A stretch of 47,570 bases of DNA from CAZUSO01 sp964622775 (GCA_964622775.1 CAZUSO010000021.1:1-47570), one strand, 5' to 3'; counted from the first letter of the stretch, positions 15,568 through 25,125 are shown. Notes: generated by a model not told the origin, from the letters alone. Numbers and translations are program-made.

Positions 15568-17493
15568 ATGCTTTTAGCTTTAAATAATGTTTCCTTTTCA
15601 TTTGGCGCCCGGCAAATGCTGGAAAATGCCAGTTGGCAAATCGGGAATAATGAAAGAATTGGCCTAATCGGTCCGAATGGTGTTGGAAAGTCCACCCTGC
15701 TGCGCCTGATCATGGGAGAATACACACCGGATGCCGGTTCCGTCAATAAAGCCAATGATACGACCATCGGGTTTTTCAACCAGGATCTCCTCAGCTTTTC
15801 GAGCCGCGACAGCATTCAGCAAGTGGTCATGACGGCTTTTGAACAAGCCGCTTTCCTCGAAAAAAAATTAGAGAGCTTGTCGGGACAAATAGAACAACAG
15901 CCTGAAGATGAAGATTTATTGCACCAATACAGCGAAACCCTGCACCGGTTTGAACTGGCAGGAGGCTACGAAATGGAACACCGTGCAGCAGAAGTGCTGG
16001 AAGGTCTGGGCTTTGTTACTGCCGACCTGAAACGACCTTATGACGAATTTAGCGGAGGCTGGCGCATGCGGGTATTATTAGCTAAGCTCATGCTCCAACA
16101 GCCCGACATCCTGATGCTGGATGAACCGACCAACCATCTGGACCTTCCCTCTATTGAATGGCTGGAACGCTATCTGCAAAGCTATCCCGGAACGGTCATT
16201 ATCGTTTCGCACGATAGGTTTTTCTTAGACCGGATGGTCACGCGAATCATGGAAGTATTTCAGCAACAGCTCATTTCCTATAGCGGCAATTATTCCTTTT
16301 ATGAAAGTGAAAAGGCAATGCGGATGGAGTTTCTGGAACGGGAATACGAAAATCAGCAAAAATACATCCGGCAGCAGGAACGCTTTGTGGAACGCTTTCG
16401 GGCTAAGGCTTCCAAAGCCGCCCAGGCGCAAAGCGCTTTAAAGAAATTAGAAAAAATAGAACGCATTGAACTGCCTGACGCCGATGCACCCCGGATGAAT
16501 ATCAGCTTCAGCGTTGACCTTCAACCCGGCAGGATTATCTGCGACCTGAAGGATATCTCGAAGGCTTACGGACAAAACCGTATCTTACAGTATGCCCGTG
16601 CCGAAATTATGCGGGGCGATAAAATAGCCTTAGTGGGCGCCAACGGAAAGGGAAAATCAACCCTGCTGAGAATCATAGCCGGAGTGGAGCCGTTTGAAGG
16701 AACCCGTAGCGGATGGCATAATGTAAAAGAAAGTTTTTACGCCCAGCATCAACTGGAATCTCTGGATATGGAAAACACCATTCTGGATGAGCTGAAAACC
16801 TGCGGAAGCGGAAAAACCGAATTGGAGCTGCGTCAGTTATTGGGTTGCTTTTTATTCAGCGGAGATGATGTCTTTAAGAAAATCCGTATTCTTTCGGGTG
16901 GGGAAAAAGCAAGAGTCGCTCTGGCTAAGGTTATTGCGGGAAAAGCCAATTTCCTGCTATTGGACGAACCGACCAACCATCTTGACATACAATCAGTAGA
17001 GCTGCTGATCGAAGCATTAAACAAATACGCCGGCTCCTATATTCTGGTATCACACGACCGTTATTTTGTAAGCCGCAGTGCAAATAAATACTGGGAAATC
17101 GATGATGGAAAGGTTCTGGAATTTAACGGCACTTACGAAGAATGGCATGAATGGAGCGAAAAAAGACAATCAACAGCCGCAAAGCCTGCTGCAAAGAAAG
17201 CGGAGAAAAAGCCGCTCCCCCAACCTGCCGCTGATTCAAAAAATGATGCTGCACAAAAAAATAAGCAGTATCAAAAGCAACAAAAAATATTTGAAAAAAC
17301 CGGCCAGGAATTAGAAGCTGCGGAAATACAAAAAGCAAAGCTGGAGCAAGTGCTGGCTGATCCGGGAATTTACAGCAACAAAGAAAAATTTCTGGAAGCA
17401 GAAAGCCAATATAACAACCAGATAGAAAAGCTTAAAGCGCTGCAATCTGCATACAATGCTGCGTTTGAACGTCTGTTGGAATTAGAAGGATGA
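15568..17493 (+). CDS. ABC-F family ATPase (Uup/YdiF-like)
   Basis: A 641-residue protein with two ABC domains and no membrane segments. Domain 1: GPNGVGKST, signature FSGGWRMR, LMLDEPTNHLD. Linker of about 80 residues (P-site interaction motif region, rich in Glu/Arg/Gln). Domain 2: GANGKGKST, LSGGEKAR, LLLDEPTNHLD. The C-terminal about 120 residues are a Lys/Ala-rich linker plus coiled coil, as in Uup-type proteins. The family acts on the ribosome in translation factor or quality-control roles, and some members protect against antibiotics. Nothing here singles out a resistance role. Confidence 0.95.
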   Translation: MLLALNNVSFSFGARQMLENASWQIGNNERIGLIGPNGVGKSTLLRLIMGEYTPDAGSVNKANDTTIGFFNQDLLSFSSRDSIQQVVMTAFEQAAFLEKKLESLSGQIEQQPEDEDLLHQYSETLHRFELAGGYEMEHRAAEVLEGLGFVTADLKRPYDEFSGGWRMRVLLAKLMLQQPDILMLDEPTNHLDLPSIEWLERYLQSYPGTVIIVSHDRFFLDRMVTRIMEVFQQQLISYSGNYSFYESEKAMRMEFLEREYENQQKYIRQQERFVERFRAKASKAAQAQSALKKLEKIERIELPDADAPRMNISFSVDLQPGRIICDLKDISKAYGQNRILQYARAEIMRGDKIALVGANGKGKSTLLRIIAGVEPFEGTRSGWHNVKESFYAQHQLESLDMENTILDELKTCGSGKTELELRQLLGCFLFSGDDVFKKIRILSGGEKARVALAKVIAGKANFLLLDEPTNHLDIQSVELLIEALNKYAGSYILVSHDRYFVSRSANKYWEIDDGKVLEFNGTYEEWHEWSEKRQSTAAKPAAKKAEKKPLPQPAADSKNDAAQKNKQYQKQQKIFEKTGQELEAAEIQKAKLEQVLADPGIYSNKEKFLEAESQYNNQIEKLKALQSAYNAAFERLLELEG

Positions 17494-17646
17494 TATACGC
17501 TACTGTCTTTGTAAGAAGTAATCGTAACGCTACAACATGGCATAAAAAAAAGCATGCCGTCATCACAAGCCAAATCTCTCTGGCGATGTGAAGTATGTTT
17601 ATGCCATTGTAAACGTAATCGGAGACTTCTCTACGCAGAAATTCTA

Positions 17647-17677
17647 ATCAAAATTGCTTCGCAATTTTGATTTTTTT
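17647..17677 (+). terminator. Intrinsic terminator downstream of the ABC-F gene
   Basis: Perfect 11-bp stem ATCAAAATTGC / GCAATTTTGAT with a TTC triloop, followed by a run of Ts. It lies 150 bp past the ABC-F stop; a smaller GGCAT/ATGCC hairpin at 17539-17558 precedes it. Confidence 0.85.
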
Positions 17678-17767
17678 AATAACAAATAAATTTTGACATT
17701 CAAAGATATATACATAATATATATAAGCATTATGGCTATGCTTTTCCAATAAAAAGTTATAGTATTT

Positions 17768-18568
17768 ATGAAAACAACAATTTTAATGTGTATCTTGCTG
17801 CTTTCACTTACTGCTCATTGTCAAAACAAGGGCTATTCTTTCCGGTATCAGATTGGGGCAAATGAACGTTATAAAAGCGCTACGGCAATGGAGCACGATG
17901 ACCCTTACGCCGCTTTTGGAATTAGCCTGATACGGAAGCGTTTTTTTTCAACGGTTTTCCTTGAGGGCAAAGCCAACGATCGGTACCTGGAATGCAGATA
18001 CGATCTGAGTCAGTTGCTGGAGGACTATTCCGTTCATTACGATACCAACAGCCTGGAGAATTTCGATTTCAATCTTGAGGGATTTATTAATGGGCACGCT
18101 ATGGCTTTTCAAACCGATGATACCGGAAGCTCAGGCTATTACTGCGATAAGCAAAACAACATCCATTATACGATTAAAAATGATACTATAGACAGAAATA
18201 GTGCAAGCAGGATCAAACTTGACGATTTTGCCACAACAAAGGAGCAACGCATCATCAATAACCGGCTATGTGTTAAATGGATACCAAAGGATACCGGCAT
18301 TTCGGAAAAAGTAGCGGTATGGATCAGCAAAGACATTCCCAAAGAAGTCAATTTTGGAATACTCTGCCTATGCTTTGATGGCGGCCTTGTAAAAGTAGAA
18401 TGGGCGAATGGCCGGTTTAATCTGCTAACGGAATATCACCCAATGAATACCGCTTTTGACTTCACCGGTAAAGATCTTCCCCTGCCTGCATCGCTTCCGG
18501 AACAGCCTTTTGAATTACTGAAAGGCCCCCTTATTGAAGCAGATTCCATGACAGTAATAAAGCAATAA
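17768..18568 (+). CDS. Secreted protein of unknown function
   Basis: A 266-residue protein with a Sec signal peptide (about 1-18, HCQ at the cleavage region) and a predominantly beta body. No catalytic motif is visible. It resembles in outline the secreted GLPGLI-type Bacteroidota proteins (beta strands, NNRLCVKWIPKDTG-like segment, late hydrophobic strand) but lacks the GLPGLI signature, so the family is not assigned. Upstream, a TTGACA (17693-17698) with an AT-rich -10-like region, and a small AAGCAT/ATGCTT hairpin (17725-17743), lie within 75 bp of the ATG. No obvious partner gene. Confidence 0.7.
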   Translation: MKTTILMCILLLSLTAHCQNKGYSFRYQIGANERYKSATAMEHDDPYAAFGISLIRKRFFSTVFLEGKANDRYLECRYDLSQLLEDYSVHYDTNSLENFDFNLEGFINGHAMAFQTDDTGSSGYYCDKQNNIHYTIKNDTIDRNSASRIKLDDFATTKEQRIINNRLCVKWIPKDTGISEKVAVWISKDIPKEVNFGILCLCFDGGLVKVEWANGRFNLLTEYHPMNTAFDFTGKDLPLPASLPEQPFELLKGPLIEADSMTVIKQ

Positions 18569-18878
18569 TTTACGACAGTATGATGTTGTAATATATTCTC
18601 ATTGAATAACCCTATTATATTTTACGTCTCCAAATCATCCCCGCAACACACAGGAGCTACATTCGCTTTATATTATAAAAATAAAAACCGTTCTATAATC
18701 CGGATTGGAATTCTTATTTACCGATTTAGAATGTATTTTTGCTTATCTTCATCAGGTAATCAACCGGAAGAAAGAAATAGGATTTTATCAGCAAAAGCAG
18801 GGAAAAGAGAAAAAGACTCCTGAAGCATGGCATAGCGGACAAGTTCCCTGTAATTTATATTTATTGAATAAGCAATTC
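18569..18878. other. Intergenic region upstream of parA
   Basis: Contains the parA -7 box at 18734-18741 and short frames I consider non-coding. No parS-like 16-bp palindrome is recognised here. Confidence 0.5.
18734..18741 (+). promoter_or_regulatory. Possible -7 box of parA-parB
   Basis: TATTTTTG, giving a leader of about 130 nt before the parA ATG at 18879. No good -33 box at standard spacing. Confidence 0.4.
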
Positions 18879-19682
18879 ATGGCAAAAATAATAGCAATAG
18901 CCAATCAGAAAGGCGGCGTAGGCAAAACCACTACAGCCATCAACCTTGCAGCCAGCCTGGCCGTGCTGGAATATAAAACCCTGTTGGTTGATGCGGATCC
19001 TCAGGCAAACAGCACTACCGGCAACGGCTTTGATCTTAAAAATATCAAAGTGAGCCTGTACGATTGCATGGTTAATGATATGCCGGCAGAACAAGTGATG
19101 CTTCAGACCGAAACGCCCAATCTTCACCTGCTGCCTTCCCACCTGGATTTGGTAGGCGCAGAGATAGAACTGGTCAATCATCCGAACCGGGAATATATCA
19201 TGCAAAATGCCCTGAAAAGCCAGGCTGATCATTTCGATTTCATCATCATCGACTGCTCCCCATCTTTAGGACTGATCACCATCAATTCCTTAGTGGCTGC
19301 CAATGCAGTCGTTATTCCCGTGCAGTGTGAATATTTCGCTTTGGAGGGTTTGGGAAAATTATTAAATACCATTAAGATTGTCCAGTCGAGGCTGAATACC
19401 GCATTGCAGATAGAAGGTATTTTAATGACCATGTACGATGGCCGCCTGCGCCTGAGCAACCAGGTTGTGGAAGAAATTAAGAACCACTTTGAAAACTTAG
19501 TGTTTAACACCATCATTCACCGCAATACCAAATTAGGCGAAGCGCCCAGTTTCGGGAAACCGGCGCTGATGTACGACACCGACAGTACCGGCGCCATTAA
19601 CTATCTTAATTTAGCCAAAGAGATTTTACAGAAGAATGATTTGACAAAAATCAAAAATTCAGAAAAGATATTTGAGCAATAA
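18879..19682 (+). CDS. parA: Chromosome partitioning ATPase ParA/Soj
   Basis: A 267-residue Walker-type ATPase. The deviant Walker A KGGVGKTT lies at about 11-18 (start MAKIIAIANQKGG), followed by VDADPQANST, the FIIIDCSPSLGLIT Walker B region and the late GEAPSFGKP motif, all typical of chromosomal ParA/Soj. It drives segregation of the replication origin region with ParB. The ATG at 18879 is chosen because the longer frame adds a non-conserved N-terminus before the invariant MAKIIAI start. It forms an operon with parB, which begins 44 nt downstream. Confidence 0.96.
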   Translation: MAKIIAIANQKGGVGKTTTAINLAASLAVLEYKTLLVDADPQANSTTGNGFDLKNIKVSLYDCMVNDMPAEQVMLQTETPNLHLLPSHLDLVGAEIELVNHPNREYIMQNALKSQADHFDFIIIDCSPSLGLITINSLVAANAVVIPVQCEYFALEGLGKLLNTIKIVQSRLNTALQIEGILMTMYDGRLRLSNQVVEEIKNHFENLVFNTIIHRNTKLGEAPSFGKPALMYDTDSTGAINYLNLAKEILQKNDLTKIKNSEKIFEQ

Positions 19683-19726
19683 AAGCCAGGTTAATCCCTC
19701 CCATCCATTTTATATTTCAATCATTA

Positions 19727-20647
19727 ATGACAGCAAGTTCCAATAATAAAAAAAAGGCGCTCGGGCAAGGCATCAAAGCGCTGTTGAACAATATAGATGA
19801 AGAATTAAAAGCCACGGCGCAGGCTATTCCGGCCGGATCGGGCAAGCCGGTCATTGCTTCCGGCGGCCGGATTCCGCTTAGCCAGATCAGCGTGAATCCC
19901 AAGCAACCCCGTCACGATTTCGATGAAGCCGCTTTAAAAGAGCTTGCTGAAAGCATCCGGGAACACGACATCATTCAACCCATCACCGTGGTGAAAATGG
20001 CGGATGGGAAATGTATGCTCATATCGGGAGAACGTCGTTTGCGCGCTGCTAAAATGGCCGGACTGAAGGATATTCCGGCCTATATCCGCACCGCCAATGA
20101 CCAGGAGATGCTGGAGATGGCCTTGCTGGAAAACCTGCAACGGGAAAACCTCAATGCCATAGAAATAGCCCTTAGCTACAAACGGTTAATGGACGAGTGC
20201 GACCTGACGCAGGAACAGGTTTCCGGCCGTATGAAAAAGGAACGCAGCACCGTAGCCAATTACCTGCGCCTCCTGAAGCTGCCTCCGGATATTCAAAAAG
20301 CCGTGCGGGACAACAGGCTGACTATGGGTCATGCCCGTGCCATCACCGGCCTGGAAAATGTAGATGAACAATTATACCTCTATCGCGAAACCATTCAAAA
20401 AGGATTATCGGTAAGGCAGGTGGAGCAATTAGCTAAAAACCTGGCATCCGGCAGAAAAAATACCGGAGCCGGGGCTAAACCGGCGGTGAAATTACCGCCG
20501 GCTTACAAAAGCATCCAGGATAATATGACCTCTCATTTTTCTACCAAAGTTTCGCTGAACCGCAAAAAAAACGGGAAGGGAAGCATTGTCATTGATTTTT
20601 ACAGCGATGAAGATTTAGAACGAATCATGGATGCCATGAAATTGTAA
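19727..20647 (+). CDS. parB: Chromosome partitioning protein ParB
   Basis: A 306-residue ParB: the N-terminal ParA-activating KKKALGQGIKALL segment, the CTP-binding ParB/Srx domain (about 47-140; ISGERRLRAAKMAGL and ENLQRENLNAIEIA), a helix-turn-helix (RMKKERSTVANYLRLLKLP) and a C-terminal dimerisation domain (about 255-306, FSTKVSLNRKKNGKG). It binds parS sites and spreads along DNA. The ATG at 19727 gives the expected N-terminus. Confidence 0.96.
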   Translation: MTASSNNKKKALGQGIKALLNNIDEELKATAQAIPAGSGKPVIASGGRIPLSQISVNPKQPRHDFDEAALKELAESIREHDIIQPITVVKMADGKCMLISGERRLRAAKMAGLKDIPAYIRTANDQEMLEMALLENLQRENLNAIEIALSYKRLMDECDLTQEQVSGRMKKERSTVANYLRLLKLPPDIQKAVRDNRLTMGHARAITGLENVDEQLYLYRETIQKGLSVRQVEQLAKNLASGRKNTGAGAKPAVKLPPAYKSIQDNMTSHFSTKVSLNRKKNGKGSIVIDFYSDEDLERIMDAMKL

Positions 20648-20659
20648 CAATCCCCGGCT

Positions 20660-21088
20660 TTAGCTTTTCCCATATTTTTTCTCCAAAAAATCAATGGTGG
20701 ACTTCACCAGTTTTTTCAATGCATCCTGATTGATGTCGGACAATTTCTTTATATAAATACAAGCCTTGCCCATCTTAAATTTCCCCAGGTCTTTCAGCAG
20801 ATGTTCCTGTCCTTCGGAGCCGGAATATACATACAAAGAAATAGCCGCTTTTCGGGGAGAAAAGCCTACCAGAGGCCAATCGCCTTCCTGCCGGCTCCTG
20901 TCTGATTTATAATGATAGCTTCCGAATCCGATGATGGAAGGCCCCCACATTTTGGGTTCATAGCCGGTAAAATCCTGCATCAGTTTCAGGAGCTCGAAGC
21001 TGTCATTTTTCTTTTGCTCTGTATCCGCAAATGCATGAATAAAGTCAGAAACGCCTGCCTCGGTGCGCTGTGTTTTTATTGCTGCCAT
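20660..21088 (-). CDS. DUF1801 (YdhG-like) protein
   Basis: A 142-residue cytosolic protein of the DUF1801 family: VSDFIHAFADTEQ, the central YEPKMWGPSIIGFGSYHYKSD motif and the GKACIYIKKLSDI segment. Function unknown; the fold is YjbR/YdhG-like. The ATG at 21088 (MAAIKTQRTEA) matches the usual start; the 12 upstream codons are not needed. It is 17 nt downstream of the DUF6265/YCII gene on the same strand. Confidence 0.88.
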   Translation of the reverse strand: MAAIKTQRTEAGVSDFIHAFADTEQKKNDSFELLKLMQDFTGYEPKMWGPSIIGFGSYHYKSDRSRQEGDWPLVGFSPRKAAISLYVYSGSEGQEHLLKDLGKFKMGKACIYIKKLSDINQDALKKLVKSTIDFLEKKYGKS

Positions 21089-21105
21089 AATTATTTTTTT
21101 TCGTT

Positions 21106-21969
21106 TTAAGGTTTCTGCTTCCATATTTTACCGGCAGATTCCAGATAAAGTGGCAATGCCGCAGAGCCGTACCAGGTATATATTTCAGCATCCAACAGTC
21201 CATCCCTGATGGCCGGATCGCTTTGCAGGAGCTCCCGTGCTTCTTCAGGTGTACTAACCCGATTCAGTAAAAAAATACCACGATACCCCTTTTCATTTTC
21301 TCCGAAAGGTCCTGCCACAATGAGCTTTCCCTGAGCTACCAGTCGGTCGATATTGTCAAGATGACCCCGAAAGCGTTCATTAATCCATGCCTTATCCGTG
21401 GATTTATTACTGCCGGTTTTCAGCATGACGAAAACATAGCTTTTCATACCGTAATCATCCGAACCCAACTGCTTAGCTAATGCATCGTCATAATCCGGAT
21501 TGGATGTTGTGGTATCCTGCTCCGAAGCGCCTTCCGTTTGCTTCGTCATAGTGTAGGAAAATCCTCTTTTCGCACCATCGGTCACTTCTACAAACAGTTC
21601 ATTGGCCGATATTTTCCTGTAAATAATTTTTTTAGGAAAATCATGTTCAGGATTTTCAAAGATGAAAGCGCTGTCTGATCCTGTCAGTTTGAATTCCACG
21701 CCCAGTCCTTCATTCTGACGAAGAACAGTTGCCCTGTAAATTAGTTTCGATTCCTTTTTTTCAATATCCAGATATTCCGAAACCGACATTGTTCCATTCT
21801 TTATTTCATAGGAAAAGCCTTTCCAGCTCTGGTCGTTGAGCTTATCCCAGTGTTCGTAAATTTCCTGATTTTTCACCTTCCAGGTACCCGATAAAATATC
21901 GGGGAATGCGGACTGTGCAAAAGCGCTGCCTGCCAGAGAAAGCAGCAAAACGGTAAAAACAGATTTCAT
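21106..21969 (-). CDS. Secreted DUF6265-YCII fusion protein
   Basis: A 287-residue protein: Sec signal peptide (about 1-18), a lipocalin-like beta domain resembling DUF6265 (about 22-150; LSGTWKVKNQEIYEHW and FENPEHDFPKKIIYRKI), a short acidic/Thr linker (about 148-160), and a YCII-related ferredoxin-like domain (about 175-285; YVFVMLKTGSNKS, LIVAGPFGEN, ARELLQSDPAI). Function unknown. Both modules also occur as separate proteins, so the fusion suggests a shared ligand. It likely forms an operon with the DUF1801 gene. Confidence 0.85.
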   Translation of the reverse strand: MKSVFTVLLLSLAGSAFAQSAFPDILSGTWKVKNQEIYEHWDKLNDQSWKGFSYEIKNGTMSVSEYLDIEKKESKLIYRATVLRQNEGLGVEFKLTGSDSAFIFENPEHDFPKKIIYRKISANELFVEVTDGAKRGFSYTMTKQTEGASEQDTTTSNPDYDDALAKQLGSDDYGMKSYVFVMLKTGSNKSTDKAWINERFRGHLDNIDRLVAQGKLIVAGPFGENEKGYRGIFLLNRVSTPEEARELLQSDPAIRDGLLDAEIYTWYGSAALPLYLESAGKIWKQKP

Positions 21970-22058
21970 TACCCTTCAAATTTTAGGGGAAAAATAAAGA
22001 TAATTTGTGATGTTTTATGCTATACCGAAAAATAAAATGTGGCGGATATCCTAATCCG

Positions 22059-22066
22059 TATTTTTG
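22059..22066 (+). promoter_or_regulatory. Possible -7 box upstream of the NYN gene
   Basis: TATTTTTG, 174 nt before the ATG at 22241. It would imply a long leader. No -33 box seen. Confidence 0.3.
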
Positions 22067-22240
22067 CAATCCGACCAAATTTTTATACTTTTAACAAGCT
22101 GAAATATTGCTCTGCTGCATACCCCTTCAAAGCTCCAACAAGGAAGAAAGGCCACAGAACAATTTTATAACTAATATCAGTCATGCCGCAATTCAAGACG
22201 GCGGCCGTGACCATAAAAATAATACAAAAACCGGATAGCT

Positions 22241-22993
22241 ATGAATGAAGAAAAACTTGCCGTATTGATTGATGCGGACAATGTGCCTTATTCGAATGTG
22301 AAAGAAATGCTGGAGGAGATTTCCAAAAACGGCACACCCACTATCAAGAGGATATATGGCGACTGGACTAAACCGACCGTTTCAGGCTGGAAGAATGTGC
22401 TGTTAGAGAATGCTATAACGCCCATTCAGCAATACAGCTATACCACCGGTAAAAATTCAAGCGACAGCGCATTAATAATTGACGCGATGGATATCTTGTA
22501 TTCGGAAAAAGTAAACGGATTCTGTATTGTATCCAGCGACAGCGATTTTACGCGACTGGCAACGAGGCTTCGGGAAGCCGGCATGACAGTTATCGGATTC
22601 GGAGAAAAGAAAACGCCCAAACCGTTTATTGCAGCCTGCAATAAATTTATCTATCTGGAAATTCTGAAAAGCCGCACTGCCGAAACAACGGAGACTGCCG
22701 TTGCTAAAAAGATCGCTGCAAAGCCGGGTAAGGACAAAGAGCCGCTCAACAAGGTAGATGCGGAAATCGTACAGCTCATTACAGAAAGTGTCAATGACCT
22801 GGCCGACGACAGCGGCTGGGCATTTTTAGGCAGCTTAGGTAATTTCATTCTGAAGAAAAAACCCGATTTTGACCCGAGAAATTACGGCTTCCCGAAATTG
22901 CTTTCCTTAATCAGGAATATGAATATATTTGAGATTGACGAAAGAGATACCGGCATTGGAAATACCCGGCATATTTATGTAAAACAGCAATAA
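22241..22993 (+). CDS. NYN domain (LabA-like) ribonuclease-fold protein with LOTUS/OST-HTH domain
   Basis: A 250-residue protein. N-terminal NYN (PIN-like) domain: LIDADNVPY (Asp at about 11 and 13), NSSDSALIIDAMDIL, and VSSDSDFTRLATRLREAG with conserved acidic metal-binding residues. After a Lys/Ala linker (about 150-175) comes an OST-HTH/LOTUS RNA-binding domain (about 180-248; GWAFLGSLGNFILKKKPDFD, YGFPKLLSLI). The architecture suggests an RNA endonuclease or RNA-binding regulator. It is cytosolic and convergent with the ABC permease gene. Confidence 0.92.
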   Translation: MNEEKLAVLIDADNVPYSNVKEMLEEISKNGTPTIKRIYGDWTKPTVSGWKNVLLENAITPIQQYSYTTGKNSSDSALIIDAMDILYSEKVNGFCIVSSDSDFTRLATRLREAGMTVIGFGEKKTPKPFIAACNKFIYLEILKSRTAETTETAVAKKIAAKPGKDKEPLNKVDAEIVQLITESVNDLADDSGWAFLGSLGNFILKKKPDFDPRNYGFPKLLSLIRNMNIFEIDERDTGIGNTRHIYVKQQ

Positions 22994-23181
22994 TCAGGAT
23001 GAAGATATAAGAAGCAACGGCAAAAATGCTATAATTGGATAGCTGTATAAAACATAGCACGGGGAAAATTTTTTCACCTGCACAATAGTATTATTTTCAC
23101 CTACCTACAATATTGTCACATAAAGGCGTTGTATGTTAGCATACATCGTATTTCAATTCGCTTTAAACGAAATACCCCATC

Positions 23182-24474
23182 TTATCTGCGGAACAACCAT
23201 TTCCCCACTTCCTTTAAGGTCACTTTCTTTCCATACAATAAAATACCCGTACGGTAAATCTTCGCGGCCATCCAGGTCGTGCCCATAAAGCCCAGTACGA
23301 GGCAGGCCACCGAAGCCGCTAATTGCCAGGCGGGCACACCAAAGGGTATTCTCGCCATCATCACCACCGGCGAAGTCAGGGGGAAAATACTGCAAAACAC
23401 GGCTAATCCTCCGTTAGGTTCACGTAAGGCAATCGTCATGGCAACAAAAGCAAAGATAATGGGCATAGTCACGGGAAGCGTCAGTTGCTGGGCGTCATTT
23501 GGATCTTCGTTCACCAGACTTCCTACGGCTGCAAACAAGGCTGCATATATAAAATATCCGCCTAAAAAATAAACCAGGAACCATAAGATGATCATAGCCC
23601 AGTTGGCATTTCCGCCAAGAACTGACATGATGCTGCCTAAATCCGAATTCATTCCGCCTGCCTGTTGCTGCGCGGCGGCGGCCTGCCCCATGATATCCGC
23701 ATTTGCTCCCATAGATGCGCCGAACAAGGTGCCGCCAACCATGCTCAATATGCCGATTAGCGCAACCCAAATAAGAAATTGCGTAAGTCCTACAAAAGCC
23801 ACGCCGATAATTTTACCCATCATCAACTGATAAGGTTTTACCGAGCTGACAATAATCTCGGCAATACGATTGGTTTTTTCTTCCATTACGCTCCGCATCA
23901 CGCTCATCCCATACAGCAACATAAACATATAGAGTAAAAAGCCACTTGCATAACCAATGCCATAAGCCAGCTCCGTGCTTTTATTCTTGCCTTCCTTATC
24001 TATATTGACTATGGAAATATTGTCGGCACGCAGGCTGTCTAATGTTTTTACATTGATACCCGAAGCCCGCATCCGGTCATTAATTATAATATCGTTCAAT
24101 TGTTTTTTTATATCACTTTGCGCATCTAAGCCAACAGTTTCCCGGCTGTAAAGCGAAAGCCGTGTTTCTTTTGATTCATCAAAAGGCGTTATATGCAGCA
24201 CGGCATCATATTTTTCATTTCCCCTCAGACTTTCCAGATCATCCCGGGAAAACTCGTACAAAATTGATTTTTCACTTTTCATTTTTCCTTCAAAGCGGTG
24301 GGTTTCATCCAACACGGCAATATGTTTCGTGGACGTAGAACTCACGGCAAGCGCCACCATCCCGGCCATCAGCCCCATCAGCAGGAGCGGTACCAGAACG
24401 GTGGTAATGATGAAAGAACGTTTCCGAACCCGTGTCAGGTATTCGCGTTTAATAACTAACCAAATCTTGTTCAT
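23182..24474 (-). CDS. ABC-2 type permease, NatB-like
   Basis: A 430-residue membrane protein: N-terminal cytosolic segment KREYLTRVRKRSF, TM1 (about 22-43), a long extracytoplasmic domain (about 44-175), then about five further TM helices from 176 to 420 with VMEEKTNRIAEIIVSS, the signature of NatB-type permeases. The Ala/Gln/Met-rich loop (about 265-280) is unusual but compatible with the family. It needs an ATPase subunit; the NatA-like protein at 11307-12227 is the candidate. Substrate unknown. Confidence 0.92.
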   Translation of the reverse strand: MNKIWLVIKREYLTRVRKRSFIITTVLVPLLLMGLMAGMVALAVSSTSTKHIAVLDETHRFEGKMKSEKSILYEFSRDDLESLRGNEKYDAVLHITPFDESKETRLSLYSRETVGLDAQSDIKKQLNDIIINDRMRASGINVKTLDSLRADNISIVNIDKEGKNKSTELAYGIGYASGFLLYMFMLLYGMSVMRSVMEEKTNRIAEIIVSSVKPYQLMMGKIIGVAFVGLTQFLIWVALIGILSMVGGTLFGASMGANADIMGQAAAAQQQAGGMNSDLGSIMSVLGGNANWAMIILWFLVYFLGGYFIYAALFAAVGSLVNEDPNDAQQLTLPVTMPIIFAFVAMTIALREPNGGLAVFCSIFPLTSPVVMMARIPFGVPAWQLAASVACLVLGFMGTTWMAAKIYRTGILLYGKKVTLKEVGKWLFRR

Positions 24475-24662
24475 TATATAATTACGATTAATTTATCCAT
24501 TTCCTGCAAGCTGCGGCAATGTACTCATGAGGGCATAAAGCAGACCTTTCCGGAGTTTAAACGGGAAACTCAACACATTTCCTTACCCTTGCGCGGGTAA
24601 AAATACCTAATTTTATTCTTGTCATAAACCCATTGCTGATAATTAATTTCAAAACAAACCAA

Positions 24663-25031
24663 ATGAACAGCAATGCTCACTTTATCAGCACCTGCCAAAA
24701 GCTGTTTCCTTACTATCGCATGCTGGCCGAAAAGGCTATGGAGGAATTGGAGGATAGCAACTTGTTTTATCAATCCTACCCATCCGACAACAATATAGCC
24801 ATCCTCATGAAACATATTTCGGGCAAGTGGCAAACCTTATCAATTGCCAAAGGAAAATTTGCGGATTTTAATACCGGAAAATTCGACAAAGATGTTTCGC
24901 AAAAGTTTTTCATGGAAAAACAGATAAGCTGTTGTCTTTCGTTATACGAGGGCATGACGGGAGTCCATATCCCCACCCTTCTGCCGGAGCCTGATGGTTT
25001 CCACAGGATAAAAATACCCGTATGCCTGTGA
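24663..25031 (+). pseudogene. DinB-like (DUF1572) gene with foreign or truncated 3' half
   Basis: The first 50 residues or so from the ATG at 24663 (ISTCQKLFPYYRMLAEKAM, SNLFYQSYPSDNNIAILMKH) match the start of the DinB-like DUF1572 family, which normally has 150-170 residues. After MKHISG the expected motif (asparagine-rich helix with SRW) is absent and an unrelated stretch follows to a stop at 122 residues. None of the three forward frames resumes the family. This looks like a deletion or recombination scar. A short expressed protein cannot be excluded. Confidence 0.55.
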
Positions 25032-25099
25032 CCGTTTCCTTCCCTGGTTCCCCATTATACTTCCGCCCTACACTATTCGTTTTTTTAAAAATACAAAAT

Positions 25100-25125
25100 A
25101 AATATTTTGTTCGTACGAAATATTT
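25100..25125. promoter_or_regulatory. Candidate BlaI-type operator
   Basis: Dyad AAATATTTTGT (25100-25110) and ACGAAATATTT (25115-25125) around TCGT: 10 of 11 positions pair, with a perfect TTCGTACGAA core. It overlaps the -33 box of the promoter, the arrangement expected for autorepression by the BlaI-like protein. Confidence 0.6.

Noticed and set aside
18705..18878. 58-codon N-terminal extension of ParA
   Set aside because: ParA proteins begin with the conserved MAKIIAI segment at 18879; the extension runs across the promoter.
18600..20660. parS site near parA-parB
   Set aside because: No 16-bp palindrome resembling the usual parS consensus was found by eye; sites may lie elsewhere.
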